Source: Xestospongia muta
Taxonomy: Eukaryota; Porifera; Demospongiae; Haplosclerida; Petrosiidae
DNA length: 64,000 nucleotides
Assembly: GCA_963693285.1 (NCBI GenBank)
Contig: OY848928.1
Span: forward strand, 5,671,827-5,735,826
Reading direction: 5' to 3'
Under the pieces are notes generated by a model, which was given only the letters and a program-made list of their open reading frames with translations, made no database searches and was not told where the DNA came from. Made by a program: the position numbers and the translations under genes. Of the stretch, positions 35,796-54,100 are shown one piece after another (positions within the stretch are counted from its first letter, which is position 1; every line of letters starts with the position of its first letter).

Positions 35796-38700
35796 ATGGC
35801 TGAACAACGACTCAATGCTATTGCTGATAGATTGGAGAAGGCTGTTGCTCGACTGGAGAGCTCAGGTACTCGTGGTGGAGGAGGAGGAGGAGGTGCTGGC
35901 AATGGTAAAAATATGTATGCTAATTCCAATTAATGCTCACTTTAATCATTATAGAAAACACAGAGATTGTTGATGCTTTTGAAAGTCAGGTACATTATAT
36001 AATAATAGTCCATTCATTATCCAGCTGTTGATCCATTTGCAGGTTTTGAATGGTAAAATAAAGAAATATTTTGAATTATCTGCTAAATTGGGAGGAGAAA
36101 TAGCAGAACATGTAAGTACATGTTTTTATTGACCAAATATGGGCATATGTATTCAAACAATGTAAACATTTTACATGTAAATGTATGCTCAAGTACATAT
36201 ACATTTGCATATTTTGTTGTCCTCATTTTTAGGCAAAAGTAGTGGAATCTTGCTTTCAAGCTGAGAAAAATTTTTTGGTCCTTGTTTCCAGACATCGTAC
36301 TCCCAAGCCTGTAAGAATATTGTGGATAATCTTTTAAGTCAGTCACTTCCTCTTTGGCAGGATGTGGTTCAAAGTTTATTGAAACCTGTTTCCAGTAAAG
36401 TTGATGAAGTTATTGTAAGTAACTTGTTGTGTCTTGTTGTATCAACTGTTTATATTTTATAGGAATTCTGTGAAAAGCGTCGTGGAAGTAAGATGTTTAA
36501 TCATTTAATGACAGTTAAAGAAGCAATTGGATGTATTGGTTGGATCACTGTGGTAAGCCACACCTACTCTTAGTTGATTAGACTCCACCCATTTAATTTG
36601 TAGTCTCCTAAACCAGCACCTTATCTTAAGGAGTGCTACGACCAGGGTCTTTTCTATGGCAACAGAGTTATTAAAGAATTCAAAGGCAAACAAGAGTATG
36701 TTTGACAGACCACACCCACTAATTAATGTTTGTACTATAGTGAACATGTGGAATGGGTTAGAGCTTACACAGGAGCAGTACTTGAGTTACAGGAATATGT
36801 CAAGACTTACCATGTTACTGGTCTAAAGTGGAACGCTGATGTAATTAATAATTATTAATAATATAATATTTGGTTCTATTACTAGGGTACTGAGGCCAGT
36901 CCTGGTGCAGCCACTGGTGGTGGCGGTGGTAGCGGTGGTGGTGCTCCTGCTCCTCCACCTCCTCCTCCTCCCATGGATTTAAGTGATAAACCAGAACGTG
37001 CCCCACCCAAAGGAGGTAGACCAGATGCATCAGCTCTTTTTGCTTCTATTAACAAAGGAGATAAGATCACAGCAGGTGAGTATTATCTATCCATTCTGTT
37101 GTATTAGTTATGTTGGTTGTCCATTTTATTATTATGGTTGTCCATTGTTTAGGTTTAAAGAAAGTCACTGATGATATGAAGACTCATAAAAACCCCGAGC
37201 TACGTTCATCTTCAGTTGTTAAATCATCAGATATTAAACCAAAAACAACTGCTGCTCCAAAATTTGGAGGAGCAGTTAATACAAAGAAGCCACCAAAATG
37301 TGCACTAGAAGGCAACAAATGGGTTGTGGTAAGTTATTAATAAATCATTAATGATTTCATATTTGACCACAAACTCTAATGCTGCTATTTTTAACGTGCT
37401 ATAAATAGCCATTTCTAGTATATAACCATATATGGTAGCAAGGAATGTCAACTATCAGGGTCATGTGTTAGTTTAATGTGTGTGTGTGTGTGTAATTACT
37501 ACAAATGTAGTGACAGTACAACTATTGAGTAGTTCATTATTATAGTACATTATTGTATTAGATGAGTCCATTTTTATAACATAGACCATATTTTCTGATA
37601 TAATTGATTTTTAATGGACTAATAATTACATTAAAATTTTTGTAGACTTGATCAGCAAACATCATTACTGAATCAAATCATTTGTGACAATTCATTATTA
37701 TAGAGTCTGTTCGTTTATACAAGATAGAGTACTATTACTAATATGTTATATTCTAGGAATATCAAGAAGATAATTCATCATTAGAGATATCTCCTAAAAA
37801 TCCTAAAGAAACCGTTTACATTTACAAATGTACAAAGACAACAATCAAAGTGAATGGGAAACTCAACTCCATTATTATTGGTGGGTGTGGGGGTTAAATA
37901 ATATTACATACACCATTACATGTAGTCTTGTTGTTTTCTCTACCACAAACATATATATTCACATGTTCGCTTGTAGATTCTTGTAAGAGGGTAGGACTCG
38001 TGTTTGATCAGACAATTTCTTGTGTTGAAGCTCTGAACAGTCAAAGTATTCAAATTCAAGTAAGATCCTTTTCTCTTTCTTATATGCAATGTTCTTGCTT
38101 ATCTTAGGTCCTTGATAAATGTCCCACAATATCTATCGACAAGACTGATGGATGTCAAGTTTATTTGAGTAAAAATTCCTTGAAATGTGAAATAGTTTCA
38201 GCTAAATCTTCTGAAATGAACGTTCTTGTCCCATCAGGTGAAGATGGAGATTTTGTAAGTTATTCATCCGTGATCTATATATGGTCATACTGATAAAAGT
38301 TTTAAACGCTACATTACAATTCTCACTACTTTATATCTGGTACATTGATTGCCTCAATGTACCAGAAGTTGGTAATAGTAAAGAATACATTATTACATAC
38401 AAAGGCTATCTAAACTGTAGTACTAATAGTACCAACATTGATGAGTTGTTGATGAAAATGTTTCTTTTGATAATCCACTAACATTGAAAGCACTGATAAG
38501 AGAGTGTAGTAATACACTGTTGTGATATCTGTATTGTTAGGCTCACATGACCTCTAAGTTCAGACTATTCACTATCATTTCTTACTACTGCTTATAGTAG
38601 GAACTGCATTGTTAGCTAATTGGTCGTGTGTGATGGATAATTTGTTATACAATAGTCAATGTAATTTGTTAATGTAAGGGAAGTTACCATGATCTCACAT

Positions 38701-38839
38701 TGTCTATTATGCAAAATATTGTTTGTTTTACTTTGTTTTTTTTCGGTTTATTCAGAATGAGTTTGCTTTGCCTGAGCAATTCAAGTCAGTATGGAATGGC
38801 AAGAAATTTGTCACTGAGTGTACTGATATCAACTCTTAA
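35796..38839 (+). CDS. CAP1: Adenylyl cyclase-associated protein (actin regulator)
   Basis: Fourteen exons give 476 residues (human CAP1 475): 35796-35904, 35955-35989, 36043-36111, 36233-36310, 36361-36414, 36463-36552, 36604-36695, 36741-36840, 36886-37075, 37153-37328, 37757-37880, 37977-38059, 38108-38254, 38756-38839. The N terminus [18 protein letters not shown] is the oligomerising CAP helix. The helical folded domain follows ([23 protein letters not shown]), then a Gly run and a poly-proline stretch ([10 protein letters not shown]), the WH2-like [14 protein letters not shown], and the C-terminal CARP beta-helix domain ([24 protein letters not shown]), ending in [18 protein letters not shown]. 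With cofilin it severs actin and recharges G-actin with ATP. Invertebrates usually have one CAP, so CAP1/CAP2 cannot be distinguished. Introns 10 and 13 are long (about 430 and 500 bp) and hold nothing recognisable. Confidence 0.93.
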
Positions 38840-40257
38840 ATTCTGGAGGGTTCTTTTTATAACAAACACCTGCTATGACTCATACTAGTAGTATTATTGG
38901 GTGTATAGTAGGAACTAAAATTTGTAGTGTCAATTTAAATTTTCGTATCAAGACTCACTTTTTTTGTAATAGCTGTAGTTATAGAATGAGTGTTATACAT
39001 GACATTGTTTTGATCTCTTCTTTTTTCAATTACTAGCTGATAGAATTTTATCTTAACCCAACTATAGTTTGTCTAGTACCCATAGCTTGAAGTGCCTGCT
39101 TACTGGATACTTTTGTTACAAGCTGTCAGTTGGTACAAGTGTAGCTGGACTACTAGTCTCAGAGTCTCTGTTGGATATTATCTTACTCCTACTTACAACC
39201 TTATACTCACTGGAATGTCTATCTTTGGCATGTGCTACTATTGTCAGTTGTTATAAACTATAAGTTAGTGATGCATGTTTCAATAGGATAACCACCATTA
39301 GCAAATACCAAGTGTTATTAGTAAACCGGGTAATTAACACTTTAGTCAATTTTTTTGTTGAGCATGTCATTTGGTTCATATTGCTTGTGTTGCAAGTTAT
39401 ATAATGTTAAGTCACACAGTATAATGTCTCTAGCATCTTGTCTGCTTTGGTGTGGTTAGTGTATGTGGTTACTCTTACTCTTATCACTTGACCTTATGGC
39501 CAGTCCCTTACAATAAAAGTAGACATTCCATTCCATAGTGATAATGCAGACCTTTGACTACACTGTTTAAATTTCATTAATCTCTCCTTGCGTTGTTTAC
39601 TATTTGTATTCTCGTCAATATAACGAGTAGATAAGTGGTTTGTTCTAGTTTGTTCAGGTGGGTAGGAAATGTTGACTTAAGTCAATTTGAATTGATTTTA
39701 AAATTGTTCTTTGTTTAGAAGAGTGAAAAAATGATATAAATCTAAGTGATTTGAAGTCTTGAGATAAATACAGAAAGATAATATATATTATGATGACTAC
39801 CAAATAAAGTCATGTATAAAACAATAATAAATGTGCATAATTTCATTTATAAAAAAAAAGTGACAATGTTGTCACTATTGAGTTCAATAGGTGAACAATA
39901 TAAATAATAGTTAACTTTTTGTAATAGATACCTGCTTTAGAAGTGTGTGTGTATGTGTGTTCAATACATACACACACACACACGCACATATTATAGTTGG
40001 TGCATGTTGCTTTGTCAGACTCAAAGACCATTCAATAGAAGAACTGGAGTTAACACTGTAGTGTTAATCAGAAAACAAACTCCTTTTGAATGAGTTTTTG
40101 AATGAGTTATATATCGACTTCTTGTTGTGTGTGACTGAGTAAAAGAAGAAAGAGAGAAGGAGAGAAAGCTACATTTAATTTAAGCTATACTGTTAGTCTC
40201 ATATTTATCTAAATGTTCTCTGATTGTAAGTCGAATATGATGGCTCTTTTGATGAGC
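38840..40257. other. CAP and RBM24/38-like 3' regions
   Basis: About 1.4 kb with no coding frame that splices or resembles a known family; probably the two long 3' UTRs. It contains a GT/CA hairpin (39948-39988) and T-rich runs. Confidence 0.5.
39948..39988. repeat. GT/CA self-complementary microsatellite
   Basis: A run of alternating GT ending GTATGTGTGTTC is followed after a 4-base gap by CATACACACACACACACGCAC, so the two halves form an extended hairpin or Z-DNA-prone block. Confidence 0.7.
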
Positions 40258-41158
40258 TTAATTAGCAGCATTGAAAGGTACAAACTGAGGCATCAGTTGA
40301 TGGTTATGAGGCCCTGTTGGAGGAGGAATGTAGCCAAATGGAGGACAACTCCCGTTAAAGAATGGAGGGTAGAACATTGGGTTTAGTAGTGGTGGTGGTG
40401 GACTAAAAGGTGGTCCATCAGCTGGGAAAAAATGAGGTGGTGGAGGAGAAGGGAGAAAGAAACCAGGAGCCATCTGCAGTGCATGTGGCGGTGAGCTATA
40501 GGAGGAATTGACACAATGAGCATTGAAATAAGTGTAGCTGTGAACCAAGCCTTCTATTATTAAGTGTGTGTGTGTCAATACTGAAATCAAACAAGAGTTG
40601 ATATTTTCAATTTGAAGGGTCAATGCTAAACTTGTATTCTCAATGTATGTGTTTTGTTAGTTTCAAAAGACTCACTGCGTGGGTAGTGAGAATAGGGCAT
40701 TCGGAGATTCACTTCTCCCAAGAGGAAATATCCCAAGAGGGCTTGCTGCAAAATAAAGTAATTATTACTTTTGCTATTTTACTATAACACACGTACTTGG
40801 TTGGCTGTGACCACCTTTGGCTTTAGCTCCAAGGTAAGCTAAATTGACATTTGCTTTTCTGCCATCAATGACTGGGTTAGGATTAGCACATGCTCTTTCA
40901 GCTCCTTCTTTGTCTTTCATTGTTACCTTTGGAATAAGAATTTTGCAACAGTTATTATTGAATGTTGCATCTACTTACAAATCCATATCCTTTCGATTTT
41001 GAAGTGAGTCGATCGTGAATGACAACAGCTTCTTCGATTTCTCCAAACTGTATGAAGTAAGCATGAAGAGTTTCGTCTGTAGTGTGGTAAGGTAGTCCTC
41101 CAACGAATAGTTTCGTAAAAGTGTTGTCTTTCTGCAGCAAAATCGGTCCTTCCGCCAT
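40258..41158 (-). CDS. RBM24/RBM38-like RRM protein
   Basis: Exons 40979-41158, 40797-40926, 40676-40745 and 40258-40495 give 205 residues. The single RRM is nearly diagnostic: [49 protein letters not shown] and AYLGAK, matching RBM24 and RBM38 in sequence and spacing. These proteins bind U- and G-rich sites in mRNA and control splicing and stability; RBM24 acts in muscle and RBM38 is a p53 target in vertebrates. One pre-duplication gene is expected here. The C-terminal half is Pro/Phe/Tyr rich ([23 protein letters not shown]) with no other domain. The start at 41158 gives MAEGPILLQ before the RRM. Confidence 0.88.
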
Positions 41159-41567
41159 TCTTTCCTTTCACTGAGACTCGCAGTATTACTGTTCTAATCG
41201 CAGTGAGCCTCGTTAAACTAAAAGCAACAAAACTCCCAGACTAGCCTGCAGTCTTCTCTTCCTCAGTTTGTCGTTTCATAAATACCACAGGCAAGTGGGC
41301 CGTGCTTCCATCGACCGACAGGGTGGAGTTAAAAATAAGATTACGTGGGTGAGCTCCGCGTATATATCGACGTCCGTTTTCGTATTTTATGGTTATAGCA
41401 AATTAGCAATACTACTACAACCAAGAAAAGAGACTGCAGCCACACGTATACAAGACCAAGTGAAGCCAGTAGTTAGTTAAAGTAGATAGATTCGAGATCA
41501 ATATCAAAGAAAAGGAGCTATTTTTTTCCTATTTATACATACAACTACTTTCACACTTCCACGATCT
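41159..41567. promoter_or_regulatory. Divergent intergenic region, RBM24/38-like and PH-PDZ genes
   Basis: It probably holds both 5' UTRs and promoters. CpG and GC content is higher than in neighbouring DNA. No clear TATA box or NRF1-like palindrome was seen. Confidence 0.4.
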
Positions 41568-44500
41568 ATGATGGCGTCCAGACTGTCTCGTACCATCATT
41601 CTAAAAGAAGGATTCCTCTTCAAGAAAGGAGGCATAATGAAAAGCTGGTCGAGAAGGTACTTTGTTCTCTCTCCTCAATCTCTGTGCTATTTCAGAAGCG
41701 AAATTCACGAGAAATTAGAACCTCTGGGAAGAATATTCTTAAGTGACATAGTGAGCATTTCTACAGAGGGATCTGAGAAGAAAAAAGCATTTGTCTTTGT
41801 ACTCCACACCAAGAAGAGAGCAGTCTTATTACAAGGGGCAAACACTGAAGACCGAGATAGATGGGTTCAAATGATTAAACAGTCATTGGAGATAGACAAA
41901 GAAGCTGAGAAAAAAGACCCCTTTCGTAAATCACTACGACGGCTTACACCAGGTATATATATCTCTACTATAGTACAATTTTATTTTATAGTACAATTTT
42001 ATTTCCTCCTAATCAATGTTATTTATATTACTAATGACCAAATTGTATTGTACTTTGTTGGCTGAACTTTGACTTCAAACTTTCACATTACATTGGGTAT
42101 CCTGTCCTCTGTACATGTGATAGTGTATGATGAATGTATATACTTGGTCCTGTTGAATTTGCATGTAATATTGAATGAAGTCTTAATATGGCCTCTGTAT
42201 CTACTCATATAACAAATACGGTCTGAACATCATTGTTCAAAAAAATCTCATAACACATTTGGTTAAGAACCCATCCAAACCACAACAACTAAATTATCAG
42301 CACATTCTGTTGTGTATCTAGTAAACATCCATCCACCTATGTTTAATGGGTGTTAGTATTGGACTTACCTTATACATTAAACTTTGCTTCCATACCAGGT
42401 GTTACATAGTTGACTATTAGAAGGTGTCGTTTACAGTAATGATATTATTGACACAATGTGTTGTCAAAGTTAAACTTCTATTTTCACAGGTATTAAACGT
42501 GTTACTTTAATCAAAGACCCACATAAAGGAATTGGGTGTACAATAAAGGATGCAGCAGGACATATTTTTGTTCACAGAATCATAGAAGATGGACCAATAG
42601 CTGAAACTGGGATTCTAAGACCAGGTATGTTAGAAAAATATAATAACATAAGACAAACAATGTCTTAGTATTTGACAACTGACATGACCAATTTATAATT
42701 GTGTTTATGAAACAGAAACCACTTTAAATCTCCATTGACTATCAATTAGTCTTTTGGTTTGGAAGGATTTCCTTTGTACTGTGAATCACTTCCTCCATCT
42801 TTATATTTAATAAAATGAGGAATGTCTGTGTCCTCTTACCTCCTACCAAGAATAGGTATGAGGTCATTATTATCTCATGCATCATACAAATATGGTCTGA
42901 TAATAATATTAAATGAAGGCAAGGTACATGGTGACATTTGATGACTGATGACACTGATTTCCTTATACATCATTTGGTGGTTTGAGGTGGAGATATGATA
43001 TAACTATCATGACAAGACTATACATAATGAGTGCATAGTTTGAGGGGGAGATGAGATAGTGGTCAGTTATATTCACCAAATTTAGCATTAATAGCTGACT
43101 ATATTAAGTACATGAGATACATAAACTTTTAATAAAGTAATATATACTTGTTTATAAATTCTGGTCTAAAAACCTGGCTACCACTAGCTTTAGACACTCA
43201 ATTAGTAATTTGCCAATACAACTTTAGTAAAACATCTGTTGTGCAACTGATAGCCTGTAGTCGGGTTATTTTATAACACCTGGTCTCACTGTCTGCCAGT
43301 AATCTACATAGACTATATGTCATATAAAGATGATGACTGACCAGAGTTTTGGCTGACAGGTATTTTGTAATAGTATAGTAAATGAGATTATCCTCTATAT
43401 AAGGACCTACTAGACCAAGAGAGGGCCAGTTGTAAATTGTTTATATGACAAGTCATTAGAACCTTTGGATTAGCCTGGACATTCCTTTCACAATTTGTTG
43501 CTTTTGGCAAATGATTTATGACCTAAATGGATTCTGTGTACATGCACTTTGTTAATGATGAAATTTTCTATAATCATGAACAAACACTTCATTACTAATA
43601 GTCTATAAATGGTACATTTGTTATTTATCTATCGACATTAACTAACTACACATGTTGTCCTTGTATATGCATATAAGTATTGTAAAGTACAATATTTATC
43701 TACCACTGTAAAGATCACGAGTCGTTTTAAAGACTTTACTAGGAATTGTAATTAGATTGTGGGTTTGGGTTTAAGGGTAGGGTTGTTGTCAACAGTTCTC
43801 ATGTTACTTTGTTGTTTAAAAATTGTGTCTATTCTTCAATTAAAATTATAAATAGTACAAGTTGTTTAGATAAACACATCCAATTTAGCAGTTTATTTTT
43901 GTGAAAATTGTTTTCTTTCAATGATTACACAACTATGGTTCAGATAATTCTATCATAAAACTACTATGTATAGTTTAGAACAAACCTATCACTCTTCGGT
44001 TTCAGTTCTTATAACACAACAACAATTTATCTACACTGAATATGAAGGAAAACATGCTATGATTAGATTCTATACATTTTCATCACAAAGATGTACAGTC
44101 CCTCTCCATTCAAGGGGATGTTACTTTAATCATAATGTTTACTCAACATAAAAGTTAACCTATAACAAATTTATAATAGATATTTCAGTGGTATTATTTC
44201 TTTTCATAGGAGATGAGTTACTAGATATTCATGGCACTCCTGTAACTGGTTTGTCTGTGGCAGATGTAGTAGAAATAATAAACAATTCACCTATTGAATT
44301 CTTAGCTACAGTTAGACCAGTCACCTCAGTTCATAAAGCTCTTAAACAAGACTTTAGTAGAATAAACTATGCAGATATTGTACACTTTAGACCACGTAGT
44401 AATGGCTCAACAAATGGCTCAACACATCCTGTTACAAATGGAGTTAGCAATGAAGACAGTGTATATGCTACCATTGAAGATGCAGAGAAAAGGCCTAACC

Positions 44501-45274
44501 ACCACTCAAGGGTAAATCTATGACATATATAGTTACTGCTATCCTACAATGTTATTTCTACACCCACTGTTCTAAACCTGTTATAGCATATTACCTATGA
44601 TGACATAATTAACCACACATTAATTAATATCTAATTAACCATTATGTACAACTGTCAACCACTTTATACCTCTGACTCTCGCTCTCTCTCTCTCTCTCTA
44701 GTCTCCACCTCTCCCCCCAAGACCACATAATAACAAATCTCATTTTCTTCAACCTCAAGCATCCCTTGAAGATGTTGGAAACTATGATGATGAGGAGGAA
44801 GGAGATGTTCCACCTCCATTACCTCCATGGACAGAGGATGCCTTCATATTAGTTGACCCACCTCCATTATCACAAAAACCAAAGTTCAACATCTACAAAA
44901 CTAATGCTCACCTTGGTAACCCATCTCGATTTACTCAAAGTCCCCTACGTAGTTCTCCTAAGCATAGTTACTTTACTGAGTCTCATCCGTCATCACTTTC
45001 TCAAGAGTTTTCCACTCCTAATCATTACTCGCCCCCACATCGTCTTCCACCAGCACGACCACCAAAACTATACAAGTCACACTCTCAAGGAGATGGTTTG
45101 GATCGAATTGATTCTCCTCCACCAATTCCTCCACCTCGACCACAACGAAATCCTTTGGGATTTTTTAGTCCAGCTGCTAGACCTCGTAAAAATCATTCAT
45201 ACGAGGATGTTGATACAAAAAAGACACCCAACTATATTGACTTGGAGTTTACTTATAAAAAACGGAAGTACTAG
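41568..45274 (+). CDS. PH-PDZ adaptor with proline-rich and tyrosine motifs
   Basis: Exons 41568-41952, 42490-42624, 44210-44511 and 44702-45274 give 464 residues. Residues about 12-115 are a PH domain (KEGFLFKKGGIMKSWSRRYF, DRWVQMIKQSLE). Residues about 128-205 are a PDZ domain (KGIGCTIKDAAGHIFVHRI, GDELLDIHGTPVTGLSVADV). The C-terminal half has no fold but has SH3-type ligands (PPLPPRPHN, PPLPPW, ARPPKLYK, IPPPRPQRNP). It also has candidate phosphotyrosine sites: SVYATI (ITIM-like), NYADIV, NYDDEE, SYEDVD and NYIDLEF. This reads as a membrane-recruited scaffold for SH2 and SH3 proteins. No vertebrate gene with this exact order is recalled. Intron 2 (42625-44209, 1.6 kb) contains no recognisable gene. 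Confidence 0.8.
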
Positions 45275-45431
45275 TAACTTCATAACAAATCAGAGATCTC
45301 CTCTTTATAACATATTAACGTTGTGTTTCTCATTTTTGAATCGTTTCAAGATTTGGCCGCATATAAATTATAAATAATTCATTTCATGATGTATATTTGT
45401 TGACATGTTTAATCTTACCTTATCAATGCAA

Positions 45432-46450
45432 TCATGATGATTGTATAGTATTTAATTCCTTTTCAACTGCTTCAACAAATGCAGGAAAATTGCTATCTGT
45501 CAAACAAAGTCTAATAAATAAGGGAAGTTGTGTTGTAGGAATGTGTGTATCAGCATATGCTCGCCCTATGGGTTGTTTAGAAGACAGCAAATCCTATAAT
45601 TATTGAATGAAATTAATATTAGTTTGTGGTGTAATAACCTGAGCAGCTTGACTAAGTGATACTGTTGTCATTTCATTAATTGTAGTCGTGTCACTAGTTG
45701 CAGATGATGAAGTCATATGTTCTCCATCCATTTGACTAGCATTATAATCTGTTTCAGTGTCAGCTGCCTGTGTTTCTTTATCTTTTCCTTGTTTGTCTGT
45801 TGGACCATCATCCCAATATCGTATTGGAAGTAGCTGTTTCAGAGAACAGACTACATCTTTACACGTATCAAGTGATGAGGAGGTCGGACTTTGTGCAGCT
45901 AATTTAATTCTGAAACGTCTATTATCATTGCCCTAAGTAATATTATAGTATTGCTCACTTCATGAACAAACTATAATATTACCTGAAGGCGATATAGGAA
46001 TAGTATACTGTCTCCTTTAGTAACAGCTTTGATCCAATTTTGTGTTTCCCATAATGAAAAGCTCTCCTGAATAATGAAACGGTAATGATTAATTGATTAT
46101 CAATTAATTTATTAATTAATTAATATCAATCCAATAATGCAGTTTAAACATTAATTTATGATGGTGATAGATACATATATATACATACCAGAATTTGATT
46201 TCCATTAGATATCATGAGATGATTAGAGTCCAGCAGTGCTAATTGCATCAATGATCCATCTTGAGAACTAAAGTGCTGCAATGAAGAGTCCACAGTATTG
46301 TAGTGATCATCATACTTGTATAGTATTGTATTTCAATGTAAATATTACCTGCCAAGTCCCTTCTCCGTCTTGTGAGAGAGCCAGTGTTGTTTCTCGAGCA
46401 ACAAAGCGTGCATATCTTTCAACAGGCCATACTTTTGTAGCTACTGCCAT
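45432..46450 (-). CDS. REC114: Meiotic recombination protein REC114
   Basis: Exons 46349-46450, 46189-46275, 45983-46066, 45639-45932 and 45432-45593 give 242 residues (human about 266). The N terminus KVWPVERYARFVARE matches the start of mammalian REC114, and ESFSLWETQNWIKAV plus LQGNDNRRFRIKL fit its PH-fold domain. A low-complexity Thr/Ser/Asp stretch follows, and the protein ends with SNFPAFVEAVEKELNTI, the helical tail that REC114 proteins use to trimerise with MEI4. In other eukaryotes REC114, MEI4 and IHO1 activate SPO11 to make meiotic double-strand breaks. Sequence conservation in this family is low, so agreement at both ends is the main support. It is head to head with KIAA0319, 155 bp between starts. 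Confidence 0.8.
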
Positions 46451-46605
46451 TACCAGCTGATTGCAACGAGAACTGCCACGTGGTTGTTTTCCCGCGAATG
46501 TAGGCGGGATTTGGAAGTCTTACATTTTAACGGTTTGCTTAAATCCGTTTCCTCTTTCACTTTTCTCTCTCTCATCAAAGAAGGAGCAAAGAAGGGGCCA
46601 AGAAG

Positions 46606-51005
<4,400 letters not shown>

Positions 51006-51132
51006 TTGTCACATGATTGTCATGCAACGTTTTGAATACATGAATCATTTAATCATTTTTTGCATTAGGACTTTTTTATTTGTAATAGTAATAAATAAAT
51101 ACAATGGGATACAAAAATAAATTTAAATTCTG

Positions 51133-54100
51133 TTAATTTGAAAGTGAAGTTAGAAAGTTATTTAATGTCTTCTGATAATTCTCTGCTAACTTTAATTGAT
51201 ATAAACTTGTTTGACGAGAATAAAGAACTGGACAGTCCAGTGACTTACATTCCAAGTAATAACTGTTGTCAGCATCACCACAACAATTCTGACAAAGCTA
51301 TAAGAAAGAGAGAGAGATAATTTAATATTATTACAATATATTTTATTTACTAGACTCAGACGACTGTAGTTACGTTCAGCCTGTTGAATACGAGATGATA
51401 AAGTGATAGATACAAGGTGAGGTCTCTTTGAACAATTAGTACAAATGTTATCTGTTGTTAACTTCTCACAAATTGGACAGTGTAATGAAGTAAAATATTG
51501 TCCTATTGTTCCCTTCTTAGAACTTGACTCATCAGATATAAAGGCTGGAGTAGGCCTTTGTATCCTAGGTAACTCAGTATACCAAGGATACACATTGACT
51601 CCTAATATTGACAATGCTCTGTCCAAGGCTGGCAATATTTGTTTAGTTATATAATATATACCATTGAGACGAAGGGAAGGATTGCTCAACACATCTTCAG
51701 GTCTGCATAAAGGAGGTTATATATATATATAAATATACACACTATAATAATTAGTAATCATACCTTCTTATTAGTTTAATTAAAGGCAAGCCTGGACTAC
51801 CATATACTATAACATAGGGTACTCTCTCACCGACACAAGGTTCAGAGCGACGATCTACAGCTGTACTTTGTCTATAATAATAATAAAATTAATTGATAAA
51901 CAGATTTTGTATTTTACTTGGCAAGCTCTAATGCAGGAACACAAGCTCCCGGTCTATATCCATTTCGACCTCTGTATTCTTTAGCTAGTATATACTCCTG
52001 GAGTGAGACACGCCCATCTAATATCTTACGACATTGTCGTTGAACATAAGACTTGACAAGTGACACGTCTCGTGTTGAGAAAAGAAGACGCAGAGATTTC
52101 TCTAATATCTAGTAACTCTAAATTATAATATGATCAACTATCATTTCTATTACTTTTACTACTGCAGGACAACCATCACGTCGAACAGTCTCTATACCCT
52201 TAGCATCATATACTGGCTCTTTTTGATCCAAACTTTCATACATAAATCCGACATATCTTTTTTTAGTTTGAAGAATGCAAGGAAAATAGACCTAGTGTGG
52301 TATTAATAATTGCATACTTATTTTGATATGATTACCTTCTCAAATTTTAGTTTTATTGGTTTGGGATTGTCAGCAGTAACTCTTTCACTTATCTCCTGTC
52401 CTATTCTGAATGCTTCTTCTTTTGATACTCCTTTTACCAATACAAACATGCTATACATGATACCATAAATGCTCTAATTATTAGGACATTTACTATTTTA
52501 CCTGTCAGTATCTCCATATACAACTCTAGCCCGCCACTCTGGAGTGGAATTGACCAATTGAATTGCACGTTCAAGAGTTTCCCGCCCTTTCCTAACTATA
52601 CTATCTGCTATCTAAGACAAAAATAAAATGGACACATACAAAAACTGAACAGACTTCAACACAAGGCATTCTTCCAGAATAGCTAGCAGCTGTATAACCA
52701 TATGTGACATTAGCAATAAGTTTTAAACCCAATTGACGTGCATCCAGTATACGTTGAAGCACCTACACAATATAACACAATACAAACAACAAAATAATTT
52801 ATTGTTTACTTTATTTTCTTTGTGTAACTTCATTGATTGTTTTACCATAATTCTTGTATTTAAAATCTCTTCTAACATTCTAGAATGTAAGGTATCACAT
52901 GACAATCATGTGACAACAAAACCATATTATATAACTCACTTTGGTAAAATCCCTCTACGAATGTGAGGTTTCACAAACACAATTCCATTTGGAGAGATGG
53001 TGACATCATTTTCTAGTTGCTATGGCAACAGTCATACCACTATGTAATAAGACACTTACTTGAAGAAGGTGACTCGATGTATTAAGAGAAGATGTACCAA
53101 ATGTATAATGACCCTCTCTGTAAAAGAGTTTATAAAGGGTTAAAATAGCACACTCTTACGTAGCTAAATTTTTAACTCTTCCAAGACAGGTGGAGAAGCA
53201 GTAGTTATATCCAATGACCATTGATGGATATAGAGATTGAAAGTCTAGTACTAAAACTGGGTCTGGATAAAATTTAGATTCTGGTTCCATTATTAATGGA
53301 AGACACTCTGGAGCAGCCATTCTAAACAGGATTTTATAACTTGTTTGGTTAGTTTATACTGACCTAGCTCTTTGTTGTACACTTGGTGAGACAGCTATAT
53401 AATTGGCTGGTTTAGCCAGTCTTAACATCATAGACTCAACCCGATACTAGGAGAGAAGAATAGGATCTAGTATCGTTGTCATGGCAACCTTACCTGTGAA
53501 CCTCTGGCTAAAACATTATAAAATTCTATACCATATAGTCGAGCTAGTTCACTAGTGCGTCCAATCAGATTGAATTTCTCTAATAATTGATGATTACCAC
53601 GGCAACGGGTCACATAATAATCCACAACTCTGTGTCTTTATAAAGTCAAAGATCATAGTATTAATTGAATTATAACTAGCTCCACCCACCTATAGAGTCT
53701 GTTCACATAATCGTACCATTCAGTTAGAGCTTGATATGAGAAGGCAGGGACTCGTTGATGTAACACATGATAACTTAAATTCTCAAAAGTATAACTAGTC
53801 AATGAAATCTATAAACAAATGATATGAAGACTATAGTAATGAAGACACAAGTAATATGAACTAACCTCATGTCTCATTATTTTCCATATATTAAGGATTA
53901 TTCTCCCTTGTACATGCAGCTCAGATACATGATGTCCCTCGTACACACCCTTGGGAATGGGTGGAGCTTGTTTTGAAGTGGCAGTTGGCACTCGTGCAAT
54001 CTGACCCATCAAATTCAATCCCAAATAAGCTGCTCTAGTTTTTAAATAACCCCATGATCCCATTTGTACTTCATATCCGAGAAGAAAATCAGGATCAACC

